From contig JAPOST010000067.1 of NCBI GenBank assembly GCA_026709535.1, forward strand, positions 1 through 38,466: DNA of 38,466 nt. Reading direction: 5' to 3'. Position 1 is the stretch's first letter. Every line of letters starts with the position of its first letter. This DNA is from Rhodospirillaceae bacterium (GTDB taxonomy: Bacteria; Pseudomonadota; Alphaproteobacteria; Bin65). This document shows positions 8,704 through 16,757 of this stretch, one piece after another. The notes below the pieces were generated by a model, which saw only the letters and a list, made by a program, of their open reading frames with translations, searched no databases and had not been told where the DNA came from. Made by a program: the position numbers and the translations under genes.

Positions 8704-9690
8704 ATGACGAAGATCGCGGTAATCGGCGCAGGCGCATGGGGTACAGCGTTGGCAATGGTTGGCGCGCGCAGCGGTTGCGCCGTCGGCCTTTGGGCGCATG
8801 AGCCGGAAACGGTCGCATCAATCCGGGACCGGCGCCAGAACATGCTCTTCCTTCCGGGCTTTGATGTCAACAACAGGATTTTTGCTACCAACAGCGTCAA
8901 GGAAGCCGTTGCCGATGCAGAGCTTGTCCTGCTGGCAACGCCAGCTCAGCATATCGGCAGGGCATCTGCGGTCCTGGCAAGTCTCGACGAGCAACCACCG
9001 GTCATCATCTGTGCCAAGGGGATCGAGCGCGAGTCCGGACGTCTGATGACGGAGGTCGTTGGGGAAACCCTGCCTCGGCATCCGATTGCCGTGCTTTCCG
9101 GGCCGACATTTGCGGCGGAGGTGGCGCAAGGCCTGCCCACAGCGGTGACCGTCGGCTGCCGGGTACGTGGTCTGGCCCAAAAAATTGTTGGCCTTCTGGG
9201 GGCGCCGCGGTTTCGAATCTATCGGTCATCCGATCCAACCGGGGTGGAGATCGGTGGTGCGGTGAAGAATGTGATCGCGATTGCCTGCGGAATCATCATC
9301 GGCGCCGGCTTGGGCGAAAATGCGCGCGCCGCAGCCATCACGCGCGGACTCGCGGAGACCATACGTCTGGCGGTCGCCAAGGGTGGAAAGGCGCCGACCC
9401 TTTCCGGCCTGTCCGGAATCGGCGATATCATGCTGACCTGCAATTCATTTCAGTCACGCAACATGTCTCTAGGCGCGGAGTTGGGAAAGGGACGCGCGCT
9501 GGAGGAGATTCTCACCGAGCGAAAGACAGTGGCTGAAGGCGTATGGACGGCACCAGCTGTCGTTGCCCTGGCAGAGCGGCTCAGTGTGGAAATGCCCATC
9601 TGCGAGGCGGTCAACCGGCTCCTGCATCACGGCATGTCCGCGGAAGAGGTGATCGAAAGCTTGATCGCCCGCCGTTTCCGAGAGGAATAA
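8704..9690 (+). CDS. gpsA: Glycerol-3-phosphate dehydrogenase (NAD(P)+)
   Basis: GpsA reduces dihydroxyacetone phosphate to sn-glycerol 3-phosphate, the backbone for phospholipids. The 328-residue protein starts with a Rossmann nucleotide motif (IAVIGAGAWGTALA), carries LSGPTFAAEVAQG and the catalytic-lysine region GGAVKNVIAIACG, and ends with the helical domain motifs SGLSGIGDIMLTC and EGVWTA. Length and motifs are complete. It is probably cotranscribed with tsaD. It ends 10 bases from the convergent moeB gene with no obvious terminator hairpin between them. Confidence 0.96.
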   Translation: MTKIAVIGAGAWGTALAMVGARSGCAVGLWAHEPETVASIRDRRQNMLFLPGFDVNNRIFATNSVKEAVADAELVLLATPAQHIGRASAVLASLDEQPPVIICAKGIERESGRLMTEVVGETLPRHPIAVLSGPTFAAEVAQGLPTAVTVGCRVRGLAQKIVGLLGAPRFRIYRSSDPTGVEIGGAVKNVIAIACGIIIGAGLGENARAAAITRGLAETIRLAVAKGGKAPTLSGLSGIGDIMLTCNSFQSRNMSLGAELGKGRALEEILTERKTVAEGVWTAPAVVALAERLSVEMPICEAVNRLLHHGMSAEEVIESLIARRFREE

Positions 9691-9700
9691 GGGTGCGATT

Positions 9701-10498
9701 TCAATCCTTGTGAATGCCGAGATCAACGATTGATGCCTTGCTGCTGCACAAGGGGCAATCGGGATCGCGGCGTACGGTCATGTCGTGGAAGCCGACGCGT
9801 AACGCGTCATATATCAGCATCCGACCGGTCAGGGGCTCGCCCAGACCCAGGACCAGCTTCAGGACTTCGGCTGCCTGCAATGTCCCGATAACCCCGGCGA
9901 CGGCGCCAAAAATTCCCACCTCTTCGCAGCGCGGGACAAGCCCTGCCGCAGGCGGGGCAGGAAACAGGCAGCGGTAGCATGGATGATCGTCGCCCTCGCG
10001 CCATGCCTGGAAAGTCGCCATTTGCCCTTCGAAACGCAGTAGCGCGCCGGAGACCAGCGGCTTGCGCGCGAAGTAACAGGCGTCATTCAACAGGTAACGC
10101 GTCGCAAAATTATCCGAACCGTCGACCACGATATCGAAGTCGGCGACCAGCTGCTCGACGTTATCGGCCGTCAGTCGTTCTTCGAAGCGCGTGACAGCGA
10201 CCTCCGGATTGATCGCTGCCAGACTCTCCGCCGCGCTGTCGACCTTCGGTCGACCGATCCGATCCGTCGTATGGATGATCTGACGCTGCAGGTTGGAAAG
10301 ATCGACCATGTCGTCGTCTATGATCCCCAGCGTCCCGATTCCCGCAGCCGCCAGATACTGCAGTACTGGTGCGCCAAGTCCGCCGGCGCCTACAACCAGC
10401 ACGCAGCTGGTCAGCAAGACTTCCTGCCCTTCCTCGCCGACATTATCCAGGATGATGTGTCGGGCATAGCGCTCCAGTTGGGCGTCCGTGATCGTCAT
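9701..10498 (-). CDS. moeB: HesA/MoeB/ThiF-family adenylyltransferase
   Basis: An E1-like enzyme that adenylates the C-terminal Gly-Gly of a small sulfur-carrier protein (MoaD for molybdopterin, or ThiS for thiamine). The 265 residues show the nucleotide motif [18 protein letters not shown], the [13 protein letters not shown] segment with the adenylation Arg, a [14 protein letters not shown] motif, and two zinc-binding CxxC pairs (CYRC and CPLC). There is no C-terminal rhodanese domain. The formate dehydrogenase in this window needs molybdopterin, which fits MoeB, but ThiF cannot be excluded from sequence. Its ATG overlaps the dut stop as ATGA, so translation is coupled. Confidence 0.88.
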   Translation of the reverse strand: MTITDAQLERYARHIILDNVGEEGQEVLLTSCVLVVGAGGLGAPVLQYLAAAGIGTLGIIDDDMVDLSNLQRQIIHTTDRIGRPKVDSAAESLAAINPEVAVTRFEERLTADNVEQLVADFDIVVDGSDNFATRYLLNDACYFARKPLVSGALLRFEGQMATFQAWREGDDHPCYRCLFPAPPAAGLVPRCEEVGIFGAVAGVIGTLQAAEVLKLVLGLGEPLTGRMLIYDALRVGFHDMTVRRDPDCPLCSSKASIVDLGIHKD

Positions 10499-10968
10499 GA
10501 CAAATGGTTTGCGCTCGCCTTTCCGGTCGAACCAAAGCCACTCGCACCGCGCATCGTGTCACTTAATGAATCTGTTTCCTGCCAGACTGCCTGTGCCATC
10601 GGCGCGATCACCATCTGGGCAATGCGCATGCCGTGCTCGACGACAAAGACCTCGGCTCCATGATTTATCAGTAAAACCCTTATCTCGCCTCGGTAGTCAC
10701 TGTCGATGGTGCCAGGCGCATTGACCATGCCAATGCCATGCCGGATGGCAAGGCCGGAGCGCGGTCGAACCTGGGCTTCGTAGCCCGTCGGCAAGGCGAT
10801 AGCGATACCGGTAGGTATGGCGTCCCGGGCGCCGGGCGCCAGTTCTATTGCAGAGTCGCAAGCAGCCATCAGATCCATCCCCGCACTACCCGGTGTAGCA
10901 TAGGACGGCAAGGGTAAGTCGGCACCGTTCGGCAACCGGCGAATCGCAACCAGCGTTCGCGCTCTCAT
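10495..10968 (-). CDS. dut: Deoxyuridine 5'-triphosphate nucleotidohydrolase (dUTPase)
   Basis: Hydrolyses dUTP to dUMP and pyrophosphate, keeping uracil out of DNA and feeding dTMP synthesis. All five trimeric-dUTPase motifs are present in the 157 residues: [10 protein letters not shown], the [12 protein letters not shown] segment, [11 protein letters not shown] with the catalytic Asp, RIAQMVIAP, and the C-terminal [10 protein letters not shown] arm that closes over the substrate. It overlaps coaBC upstream and moeB downstream by four bases each, making a three-gene coupled unit. Confidence 0.96.
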   Translation of the reverse strand: MRARTLVAIRRLPNGADLPLPSYATPGSAGMDLMAACDSAIELAPGARDAIPTGIAIALPTGYEAQVRPRSGLAIRHGIGMVNAPGTIDSDYRGEIRVLLINHGAEVFVVEHGMRIAQMVIAPMAQAVWQETDSLSDTMRGASGFGSTGKASANHLS

Positions 10969-12206
10969 TCCGCAGCTTCTGCCGATGAAGGTCGCACAAG
11001 AGATTTGGCATTCAATGTCGTGGCGATCCGGTCGGCAAGCCGCTCAGCCACCTTGGTTTTGGACAACCGCGGCCAATCTTCGACGCCGCCGGCATGAACA
11101 AGGTGCACCGTATTGGCGTCGCTGCCAAACGTGCCAGTCGAGAGCGATACATCATTCGCGATGATCCAGTCGCAGCCTTTTCGACTACGTTTGGAATGCG
11201 CGTTGGCGATCACATCTTCGGTTTCAGCAGCAAACCCGACAACCAGCCTCGGGCGTTGCGCGGAATGGCTGAGTTTCTCAAGAATGTCAGGATTTTCCGC
11301 AAGAGAAAGCGCTGGCGGACCCTTGCCTTCCTTTTTGATCTTCTGGCTGGCGGTCCGATCCGCCCGCCAATCAGAAACTGCGGCGGCGCACACCAGAATA
11401 TCAGCCGGCAACGCCTCCTCGCTGGCGGCCAGCATCTCGCAGGCGCTTTCAACATGGACCGTCCGGACACTCGGCGGATCGCTTTCTGCGACCGGACCGG
11501 CGATCAAAATGGTTTCTGCCCCCAGCGCGGCCAAAGCCCCAGCGATCGCGTGACCCTGCTTGCCGGAAGATCGGTTACCGATGAACCGGACCGGATCAAT
11601 CGGCTCAAACGTCGGGCCACTGGTCACCAGCGCCCGAAAACCTGCCAACGGCTTGTGCGCGGCAGCGGCCAGCGCGTCTTCGATAGCGGCCAGAATTTCT
11701 TCCGGTTCGGCGACGCGACCCGGCCCACTTTCGTCCTCGGCCAGTTGCCCGTCGTTGGGACCGACCCGCAAGATGCCCCTCGCTTCCAGAATTGCCATGT
11801 TGGCTGTAGTAGCGCGATGTCGCCACATACGATAATTCATGGCGGGCGCTACCAGGATCGGCGCATCGGAGGCCAACAGGACCGTGCTCGCAAGGTCATC
11901 AGCCAGACCATTGGCCATCTTTGCCAAGATATCAGCAGTCGCTGGCGCCACCACGACCAGATCGGCATCCTGAGACAGGCGCAGGTGTCCCATTTCCGAT
12001 TCATCAGTCAGCGAGAAGATATCGGTATAGACCCTTTCGTGGCTGAGCGCCGAGACACTGAGCGGCGTCACGAACTGTTCGCCACCCTTGGTCAGAATGG
12101 TGCGAATGGTTGCGCCTCGATCGCGCAACCGGCGGATGAGGATCAGGCTTTTGTAAGCCGCGATTCCTCCGGTAATAACCAGAAGGATGTTCTTGCCGTC
12201 CAGCAT
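10965..12206 (-). CDS. coaBC: Bifunctional phosphopantothenoylcysteine decarboxylase / phosphopantothenate–cysteine ligase
   Basis: This enzyme joins cysteine to 4'-phosphopantothenate and decarboxylates the product, two steps of coenzyme A synthesis. The N-terminal flavoprotein half (about 1-180) has [10 protein letters not shown], the catalytic His74 in EMGHLRL and the PAMNYRMW motif near 121. The C-terminal ligase half has [21 protein letters not shown] and VGFAAETED. The 413-residue length is normal. At residue 157, where many homologues have the flap cysteine of an ACGE-type motif, the sequence is [10 protein letters not shown], so that cysteine is missing. ATG 12206 gives the standard N-terminus; the frame's extension to 12353 is rejected. 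It leads the coaBC–dut–moeB unit. Confidence 0.94.
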   Translation of the reverse strand: MLDGKNILLVITGGIAAYKSLILIRRLRDRGATIRTILTKGGEQFVTPLSVSALSHERVYTDIFSLTDESEMGHLRLSQDADLVVVAPATADILAKMANGLADDLASTVLLASDAPILVAPAMNYRMWRHRATTANMAILEARGILRVGPNDGQLAEDESGPGRVAEPEEILAAIEDALAAAAHKPLAGFRALVTSGPTFEPIDPVRFIGNRSSGKQGHAIAGALAALGAETILIAGPVAESDPPSVRTVHVESACEMLAASEEALPADILVCAAAVSDWRADRTASQKIKKEGKGPPALSLAENPDILEKLSHSAQRPRLVVGFAAETEDVIANAHSKRSRKGCDWIIANDVSLSTGTFGSDANTVHLVHAGGVEDWPRLSKTKVAERLADRIATTLNAKSLVRPSSAEAAE

Positions 12207-12288
12207 GATGAACAACGTAAGTAATGTGCGGGCGGCGCTTGAGCAAGCCACTCGCCGTCCTGTGTCGCCAGCCGCTGAGGTGTCCGGT

Positions 12289-12477
12289 TCAGGGAGCCTT
12301 TGGGTTGTCCGGTTTGATGTCTCCACGAGGCGGTACCGCGACGAACCGGACACCGTCGCTGGTCACGAACCCGCTTCGACAAGGCGTCCCCGACAGGCTG
12401 GAAAGGAAAGACGATCCGGGATACAATCCGTCACCGCCGCCCTCCCGTGTCAGATTCCGATCAACCAACTGAATCAT
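12289..12477 (-). CDS. Hypothetical 62-residue protein upstream of coaBC
   Basis: A short ATG-started frame on the coaBC strand, with codon third positions moderately rich in G/C as in neighbouring genes. The product is polar with Gly- and Pro-rich stretches, no membrane segment and no motif I recognise. There is no clear Shine-Dalgarno site and 82 bases separate it from coaBC. It may be a real small protein, a leader peptide or chance. Confidence 0.25.
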   Translation of the reverse strand: MIQLVDRNLTREGGGDGLYPGSSFLSSLSGTPCRSGFVTSDGVRFVAVPPRGDIKPDNPKAP

Positions 12478-12707
12478 GACACAAAACGGAGCACGGCGGG
12501 GCCGCGTTCATGAAATAGCCGGGCTACTGACCAATGGTACGTGTAAAGCTTGATCGTTGCTCATTCTCGTCAAAAGCACGATTTCGGCGTCCGGTCTTGT
12601 CTTGAAATCAGGATATTCAGGCCAAATTCTTCGAGTTACTCTATGGCGTACTAGAGAAGTACACGGGAGCCGAAGCGGGTGATTTTTTTGGTCACGGCGG
12701 AACATCT

Positions 12708-13022
12708 TTGGGTGAGGTGACCGTCGGCGCAAACATTTTCGGCGGCACGAATCGCATATTTATGTCTGCCGATGCGGTCTCCGCATCCCTACCAATCGTA
12801 CCTGCGGATAATGTTGAACTTTACAATGATCTCATCAGAGCTGCGTACGTGAGTTTTCGTCAGGGATTTCCAGAGATCGACATTGCGAATATCGCGACCA
12901 CTGCCGCGTACCACATCCGTGCGAATGATGACCAAGATCTCTGCCAAACGATTCTCGACGGCATCAAAGTAGTTTGTTCGAAAGTTCGGACTCTTTCCAA
13001 GTGGAAACGCTCGCAAAGATGA
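12708..13022 (+). CDS. Unrecognised protein, first ORF of the RES/Xre cassette; 5' end possibly broken
   Basis: From TTG 12708 the frame encodes 104 residues, but plausible coding continues upstream (KFFELLYGVLEKY and GAEAGDFFGHGG) back to an in-frame TGA at 12603-12605. Beyond that TGA the same frame runs 23 codons further to an ATG at 12534. The gene may therefore be 5'-disrupted by one nonsense change, start at a non-standard codon, or be shorter as drawn. The C-terminal part (FPEIDIANIATTAAYHIRA) looks helical and soluble; I do not recognise a family. Its stop overlaps the next ORF's ATG as ATGA. Base composition is visibly more A+T-rich than in the flanking genes, suggesting horizontal origin. 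Confidence 0.5.
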   Translation: MGEVTVGANIFGGTNRIFMSADAVSASLPIVPADNVELYNDLIRAAYVSFRQGFPEIDIANIATTAAYHIRANDDQDLCQTILDGIKVVCSKVRTLSKWKRSQR

Positions 13023-13234
13023 GGATCAATGAAAACTCTGGAGCGTGGTTCGTATTGATCGACGTGGATCGCTCGTTGCAGTTGGAGAGAGGCCTCTTCT
13101 TGTCACGAGAGATCAATGTGATTCAGCAAGAACTCATAGACGATCCAAACGCGTTGTTTGCACTCGTCGACAAGATAGACGGTCAAGTGCTCGCAGATAT
13201 CAGACTAGATTTTTCGGAGGCTCATCATGGCTGA
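13019..13234 (+). CDS. Unrecognised 71-residue protein, second ORF of the RES/Xre cassette
   Basis: A small acidic protein beginning MRINENSGAWFVLIDVD, with an alternating hydrophobic start that suggests a beta-strand and a C-terminal half rich in Asp, Leu and Val. No known domain is apparent. The start is placed at ATG 13019 because it overlaps the previous stop as ATGA; an earlier in-frame start at 12974 would overlap more and has no ribosome site. Its 3' end overlaps the antitoxin gene by 8 bases, so it is tied by translation to both neighbours. Its role is unknown. Confidence 0.55.
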   Translation: MRINENSGAWFVLIDVDRSLQLERGLFLSREINVIQQELIDDPNALFALVDKIDGQVLADIRLDFSEAHHG

Positions 13235-13931
13235 CAATGCGCTTCGCGAACAGGTCCAAATGGGGCGAGCTGGTAACACGGGTGCTCTGCAAATAGAGGA
13301 GGAGGGCTTGTTCAATTGGAGCAATCACAAGACAAGCGGGTCGAACGGTATTTTTGGAGGGTTTCATCCCACCGCCTCCCAAGATATGCGTCGAGTTCCA
13401 CGGGAGGTAAATTGTGTGCCGCCCAAAGAGAGTTACCGACAACGAATCTCAGCTTCAGTTGAACAGGCTGGAACGCTTACGAATCGAGCGCTTCGGTCCG
13501 ATCAACAGTATCAAGTCGATCTGGACAATTTGACCGTTTCGATCGGGAAGAATCGGCGGACCTCGAAAATCAAACGATCAGGTCTCGTCGAGGGATTCTT
13601 TGGTGCTGGTGAACGTTGGCATTTTTCTGACGAGGAAATGTCAAAGGTTCTTCATCTTGAGGATGACATCGGAATGTATCGGTCTATCAAGCGAGGGGTC
13701 TTGAGAATGATTGGCGGTGACCTCAAAGACAGAATGACGTTATTCATCAGCATTGGCCTGAGCCTCGTCAACTTGTTCAACAAGAATTTGAGCGCCGAGA
13801 CCGACTGGTTAAACCAACCGAGGGATGAACTCACCGGAGTTTCTCCGAAAGAGTATCTGCAACTGGGGCCGGTTGAGAACATCAAACACGTAGCAGATCT
13901 GTTGAGGGCAGAGAGAGGTTTGCGTGTTTGA
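13227..13931 (+). CDS. Xre/MbcA/ParS-type antitoxin with a long N-terminal extension
   Basis: The last 100 of 234 residues match the layout of antitoxins partnered with RES toxins: an HTH-like segment beginning HFSDEEMSKVLHLEDD (about 132-165), a helical linker, and the toxin-binding MbcA/ParS/Xre (DUF2384-like) C-terminus (about 190-232) with the typical DWLNQPRDELTGVSPKEYL pattern. The call rests on this pattern and on the RES gene directly after it. Residues 1-130 are polar, Gly/Arg/Ser-rich and unrecognised; usual family members lack such an extension. ATG 13227 has a strong CGGAGG six bases upstream. Such antitoxins normally bind and silence the RES enzyme and repress their own operon. 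It overlaps ORFs on both sides by 8 bases. Confidence 0.72.
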   Translation: MADNALREQVQMGRAGNTGALQIEEEGLFNWSNHKTSGSNGIFGGFHPTASQDMRRVPREVNCVPPKESYRQRISASVEQAGTLTNRALRSDQQYQVDLDNLTVSIGKNRRTSKIKRSGLVEGFFGAGERWHFSDEEMSKVLHLEDDIGMYRSIKRGVLRMIGGDLKDRMTLFISIGLSLVNLFNKNLSAETDWLNQPRDELTGVSPKEYLQLGPVENIKHVADLLRAERGLRV

Positions 13932-14580
13932 TGGCTTGCAACCAACGGGCCTTGATGCAACCGTATACCATATGGCGTCGATAAAAGGTCCAACCGTTGA
14001 GAAGCTTGCCATGTTGGGCGTCTCAGTCGACAATTTTCGCGAGGTTATAGAGGAACTAAGGAAGATCGGCGAGGCGCTCTCCGCCGATGACATCGTGTCA
14101 AACACCTTCCGGCCCAGCGAAGGTTATCTGACACCCTTCAATCCAAGTCGCTTCACTGATGGGCATTATGGCGTTCTTTACACCGCACTTGAAACTGAAA
14201 CGTCTATCGCTGAGATCGAATACCACCAACGCAAAGCCGGTTACTTTCATCATCTGGAAAATGATGAATCCGCTCCAAAACGTTACTTCGATATCCTCAA
14301 GCTCGACTTTTCCGGGTCGCACTTCGACTTGTTCCCGATTGCCGATGAAGTTCCCGAATTAACGAGTGAAGAGGATAGCGGTTACCCGAGGTGTAGAAAG
14401 ATCGCGCAAGAAGCCATCGACGCTGCTGCCGACGCATTGCTGACGCCGTCTGCAAGGGCTGAAGAGAGAAAGTGTCTGCCTATGTTCTCCGCGAGCTCTT
14501 TCGAGGGAGATGCGAAGATAGTTGGCAGTGGTTATTTTCTTCACTACGAGGGACAAATAATCTTTCGAAACCAAGAGTAG
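13924..14580 (+). CDS. RES-domain toxin (NAD+-degrading type II toxin family)
   Basis: The 218 residues carry the signature RES-domain residues: Arg76 in FNPSRFTDG, Tyr86 and Glu97 in GVLYTALETETSIAEIEYH, and Ser176 in LTPSARAEE. Characterised RES toxins (Res of Pseudomonas, MbcT of Mycobacterium) deplete cellular NAD+ and stop growth; that activity is inferred here. The N-terminal 60 residues are helical and not part of the core. The start is GTG 13924, with AGAGAGG five bases upstream, overlapping the antitoxin stop by 8 bases; an intact frame and complete motifs suggest it is functional. The DNA is A+T-richer than core genes. No terminator is apparent after TAG 14580. Confidence 0.85.
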   Translation: MFDGLQPTGLDATVYHMASIKGPTVEKLAMLGVSVDNFREVIEELRKIGEALSADDIVSNTFRPSEGYLTPFNPSRFTDGHYGVLYTALETETSIAEIEYHQRKAGYFHHLENDESAPKRYFDILKLDFSGSHFDLFPIADEVPELTSEEDSGYPRCRKIAQEAIDAAADALLTPSARAEERKCLPMFSASSFEGDAKIVGSGYFLHYEGQIIFRNQE

Positions 14581-14895
14581 ATTTGATCGCCGCCGTGGCC
14601 GCAACCCCAAAAAACCTTCGCTGCTGGTGTTTTGATTCATTCATTTGATGCCATTTCCTGAAGCTTGTGGTGTCCTCTCTTCCACGCTTCGACGAGGTCC
14701 TCCGGCTTTCTGCGCCACCAGCGCGGCCTCGGTCGTTGCCGGCTTCAGGCTCCCGACCTTGCGGTTCGGCACGCCGCAGGAGCACGACTCCTACGAAGAC
14801 GAGAAATACGGGGAGGGCTATACGGGCACGGTCTTCGGCGAATAGAGACGGCCCGGGCGGGCGGCCTCGCGCCCCTTGCCGCCTGCTCCCCCGAA
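14581..14895. other. Decayed sequence after the toxin gene, no intact gene
   Basis: Composition returns to G+C-rich here, and short coding-looking scraps appear on both strands. On the minus strand a piece ends EDLVEAWKRGHHKLQEMASNE-stop near 14645; on the plus strand a piece ends EDEKYGEGYTGTVFGE at TAG 14843-14845. None has a start, a ribosome site or a family I can name. They look like remnants left by insertions and deletions beside the IS fragment. Confidence 0.4.
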
Positions 14896-15255
14896 GCGGG
14901 ATGGCGCTCCGCCGGCATCACCACCCTCGAGGCTGCCAACCGCTTCATCAGGGATGTCTGTCTGCCCGACCGGATCGACGAGATCCTGTGCCGCCACACA
15001 CCCCGCATCGCGACAACACGATGCGCCTCGCCGCGCCGCATGGCACCCGCGCCGTCTTCCACGACCCACGCTGTCTCGCCCGATACCGGAGCAACGCAGA
15101 ACCGATCGAAACACCCACCAGGAAGGCCGCGTGACCCGCTTCGACGCGACCGGACCGACCCCTGTGGACAAGGGGACAGCCGTGCCTGACCACGTCACCA
15201 CAGGGACAACAACAGCAACACAAGCGGACAAATCTGATTGCTGGCGACAGCCGCT
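14896..15255 (+). pseudogene. ISNCY-like transposase remnant and probable right IS end
   Basis: Pieces of one transposase C-terminus are split between frames. AGITTLEAANRFIRDVCLP, then DRIDEILCRHTPRI, is read in one frame (about 14905-15015); DNTMRLAAPHG and AVFHDPRCLARY follow in another (about 15013-15086), ending at TGA 15132-15134. In intact ISNCY-family transposases these motifs are separated by a longer stretch, so internal sequence has been lost and the frame shifted. The non-coding tail, including CGGACAAATCTGATTGCTGG near 15227-15246, looks like the right end of such an element. It abuts the 3' end of the PLP-enzyme gene. Family placement is from memory of the motifs. Confidence 0.65.
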
Positions 15256-15276
15256 CGCCGTCCCAGGTCGATACGC

Positions 15277-16422
15277 TCAGACTCGCTCCAGAGCCTGTTC
15301 CAGGTCAGCAATCAGATCCGCCGCTGCCTCGATCCCGCAGGAGAGGCGCACGAGATTCCCAGGTGTCATGGAATCCGGAGATTCAACCACCGCGCGGTGT
15401 TCGATCAGACTCTCCACCCCGCCTAGCGATGTCGCGGGAATGAACATTGCTGTCGATCGCGCCACGGTATTGGCCGCCTCGTATCCGCCCTTCAGCAGCA
15501 GGGACAACATGCCACCGAACCCGCCCGTCATCTGTTGCACCGCCACGGCATGGCCGGGATCATCCGGCAAACCGGGATAGGCGACCCGCTCAATCTTCGG
15601 ATGACTGCGGAAGTGCTCGGCCACGGCCATCGCATTGGCGCAGACGGCGTCCCAGCGCACGGCCAAAGTACGCATGCCGCGCAAAAGCAACCAGGCTTCG
15701 AACGGCCCCATCACCCCACCGGAATATCTCCTGACCTCTTCCAATTCGTACCAACGTGCATTGGTCTCTCGGGCGACAACAACTCCGCCGAGTATGTCGG
15801 AATGGCCGTTCAGATATTTGGTCGATGAATGAAAGACATAGTCGGCACCATGATCAAGTGGCCGCTGGGAGACGCCTGGCGCGACCGTACTATCTACCGT
15901 CAAAACCGCGCCAGCCTGATGAGCCGCTTTCGCGGCCGCCGCGATGTCGATTACCTCCCAGGTAGGGTTTACCGGCGTCTCCACCCAAACCATTGCCGTT
16001 TCGCCGTGTCGGATGGCCGCTTCCAGCGCGCCGGGCTGCGACTGGTTATACAAGGTCAGGCCAATGTTTCGCGTCCTGGCAATCCGTTTGATCCAGGCTT
16101 GGGCGCCAAAATACATGACTTCGGGCGCTACAATATGCTGACCGCTCTGCACCAGTTCGACCAGAGCCGCCATGCCGGCCAGACCGCTGGCGAACAACAT
16201 GGCCGCCGCCCCGTTGTCCAACCTGGCAAGCAAGGATTCGACCGGGGTGAAGCTGGGATTGCCGTAGCGGGTATAGAAATACTCGCTGATCGGTGCGTAG
16301 TCGCCATCGCGAGCGTAGGTCACCGACAGGTGAATTGGCGGCGTAACCGCCCCGGTCGCCTCATCGAGAAAATGCCCCGCCTGGGCCAGCAGACTGCGAT
16401 AATCATGAGAGGTCCGGGTCAT
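15277..16422 (-). CDS. Cys/Met-metabolism PLP-dependent enzyme (cystathionine beta-lyase/gamma-synthase family)
   Basis: A 381-residue fold-type I PLP enzyme. The internal aldimine lysine is Lys202 in HSSTKYLNGHSD; Asp177 (LTVDST) pairs with the pyridine nitrogen, and TRYGNP near 51 supplies the phosphate-binding Tyr/Arg of the neighbouring subunit. These motifs define the trans-sulfuration family but do not separate beta-lyase from gamma-synthase or homoserine sulfhydrylase; a beta-lyase (metC-like) is the likeliest reading. ATG 16422 follows GGTAGG by six bases and overlaps the stop of a small upstream ORF as ATGA, so a GTG at 16440 is rejected. An IS remnant sits just beyond its 3' end. 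Confidence 0.88.
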   Translation of the reverse strand: MTRTSHDYRSLLAQAGHFLDEATGAVTPPIHLSVTYARDGDYAPISEYFYTRYGNPSFTPVESLLARLDNGAAAMLFASGLAGMAALVELVQSGQHIVAPEVMYFGAQAWIKRIARTRNIGLTLYNQSQPGALEAAIRHGETAMVWVETPVNPTWEVIDIAAAAKAAHQAGAVLTVDSTVAPGVSQRPLDHGADYVFHSSTKYLNGHSDILGGVVVARETNARWYELEEVRRYSGGVMGPFEAWLLLRGMRTLAVRWDAVCANAMAVAEHFRSHPKIERVAYPGLPDDPGHAVAVQQMTGGFGGMLSLLLKGGYEAANTVARSTAMFIPATSLGGVESLIEHRAVVESPDSMTPGNLVRLSCGIEAAADLIADLEQALERV

Positions 16423-16637
16423 GGTTGGCCTACCATGCACCCAAAACGCGCTTGCGACCGGGCAGCAGCTTCGGCAAGAGTTCGCACCACAATCTTCATT
16501 AAGATATTCTGGGTATCAGCCGAAGCAGTTATGTCGTCGTCTTCGAACCGTCCGCCGACTTGGGGCGGCGCAGCCCTGTTTATCGGCGGGTCCATCCGTT
16601 CCTCAATCAAAGCGTCGCGCCCAGCTTCTTCTTTCAT
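16419..16637 (-). CDS. Unrecognised 72-residue protein coupled to the PLP-enzyme gene
   Basis: A small ORF on the same strand, beginning MKEEAGRDALIEERMDPP. Two signs argue that it is real: a perfect AAGGAG nine bases before its ATG, and a stop that overlaps the start of the next gene as ATGA. The N-terminal half is charged and Pro-rich; the C-terminal half (TQNILMKIVVRTLAEAAARS) should form an amphipathic helix. I know no family for it. It may be a small partner of the PLP enzyme or a leader that couples its translation. Confidence 0.55.
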   Translation of the reverse strand: MKEEAGRDALIEERMDPPINRAAPPQVGGRFEDDDITASADTQNILMKIVVRTLAEAAARSQARFGCMVGQP

Positions 16638-16757
16638 GGCGTCAAACTCCTTTTTCCAGATAATACATGCACCGCCTTGCCCCCCGTGTCACCGAACTGT
16701 GCCGTCAGTCAGCCTTACCTGGCGGCTGATCAGCCATGCGCTTGGATCGTAAGCGCC

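Noticed and set aside
9691-9700. Bidirectional terminator between convergent gpsA and moeB
   Set aside because: The gap is only 10 bases and holds no inverted repeat or T run.
11094-12224. 376-codon plus-strand frame antisense to coaBC
   Set aside because: The minus strand holds the complete CoaBC enzyme with family motifs; the antisense product resembles nothing.
14645-14845. 66-codon plus-strand frame ending EGYTGTVFGE as a real gene
   Set aside because: No ribosome site, no family, and adjacent scraps in other frames and on the other strand suggest decayed sequence.
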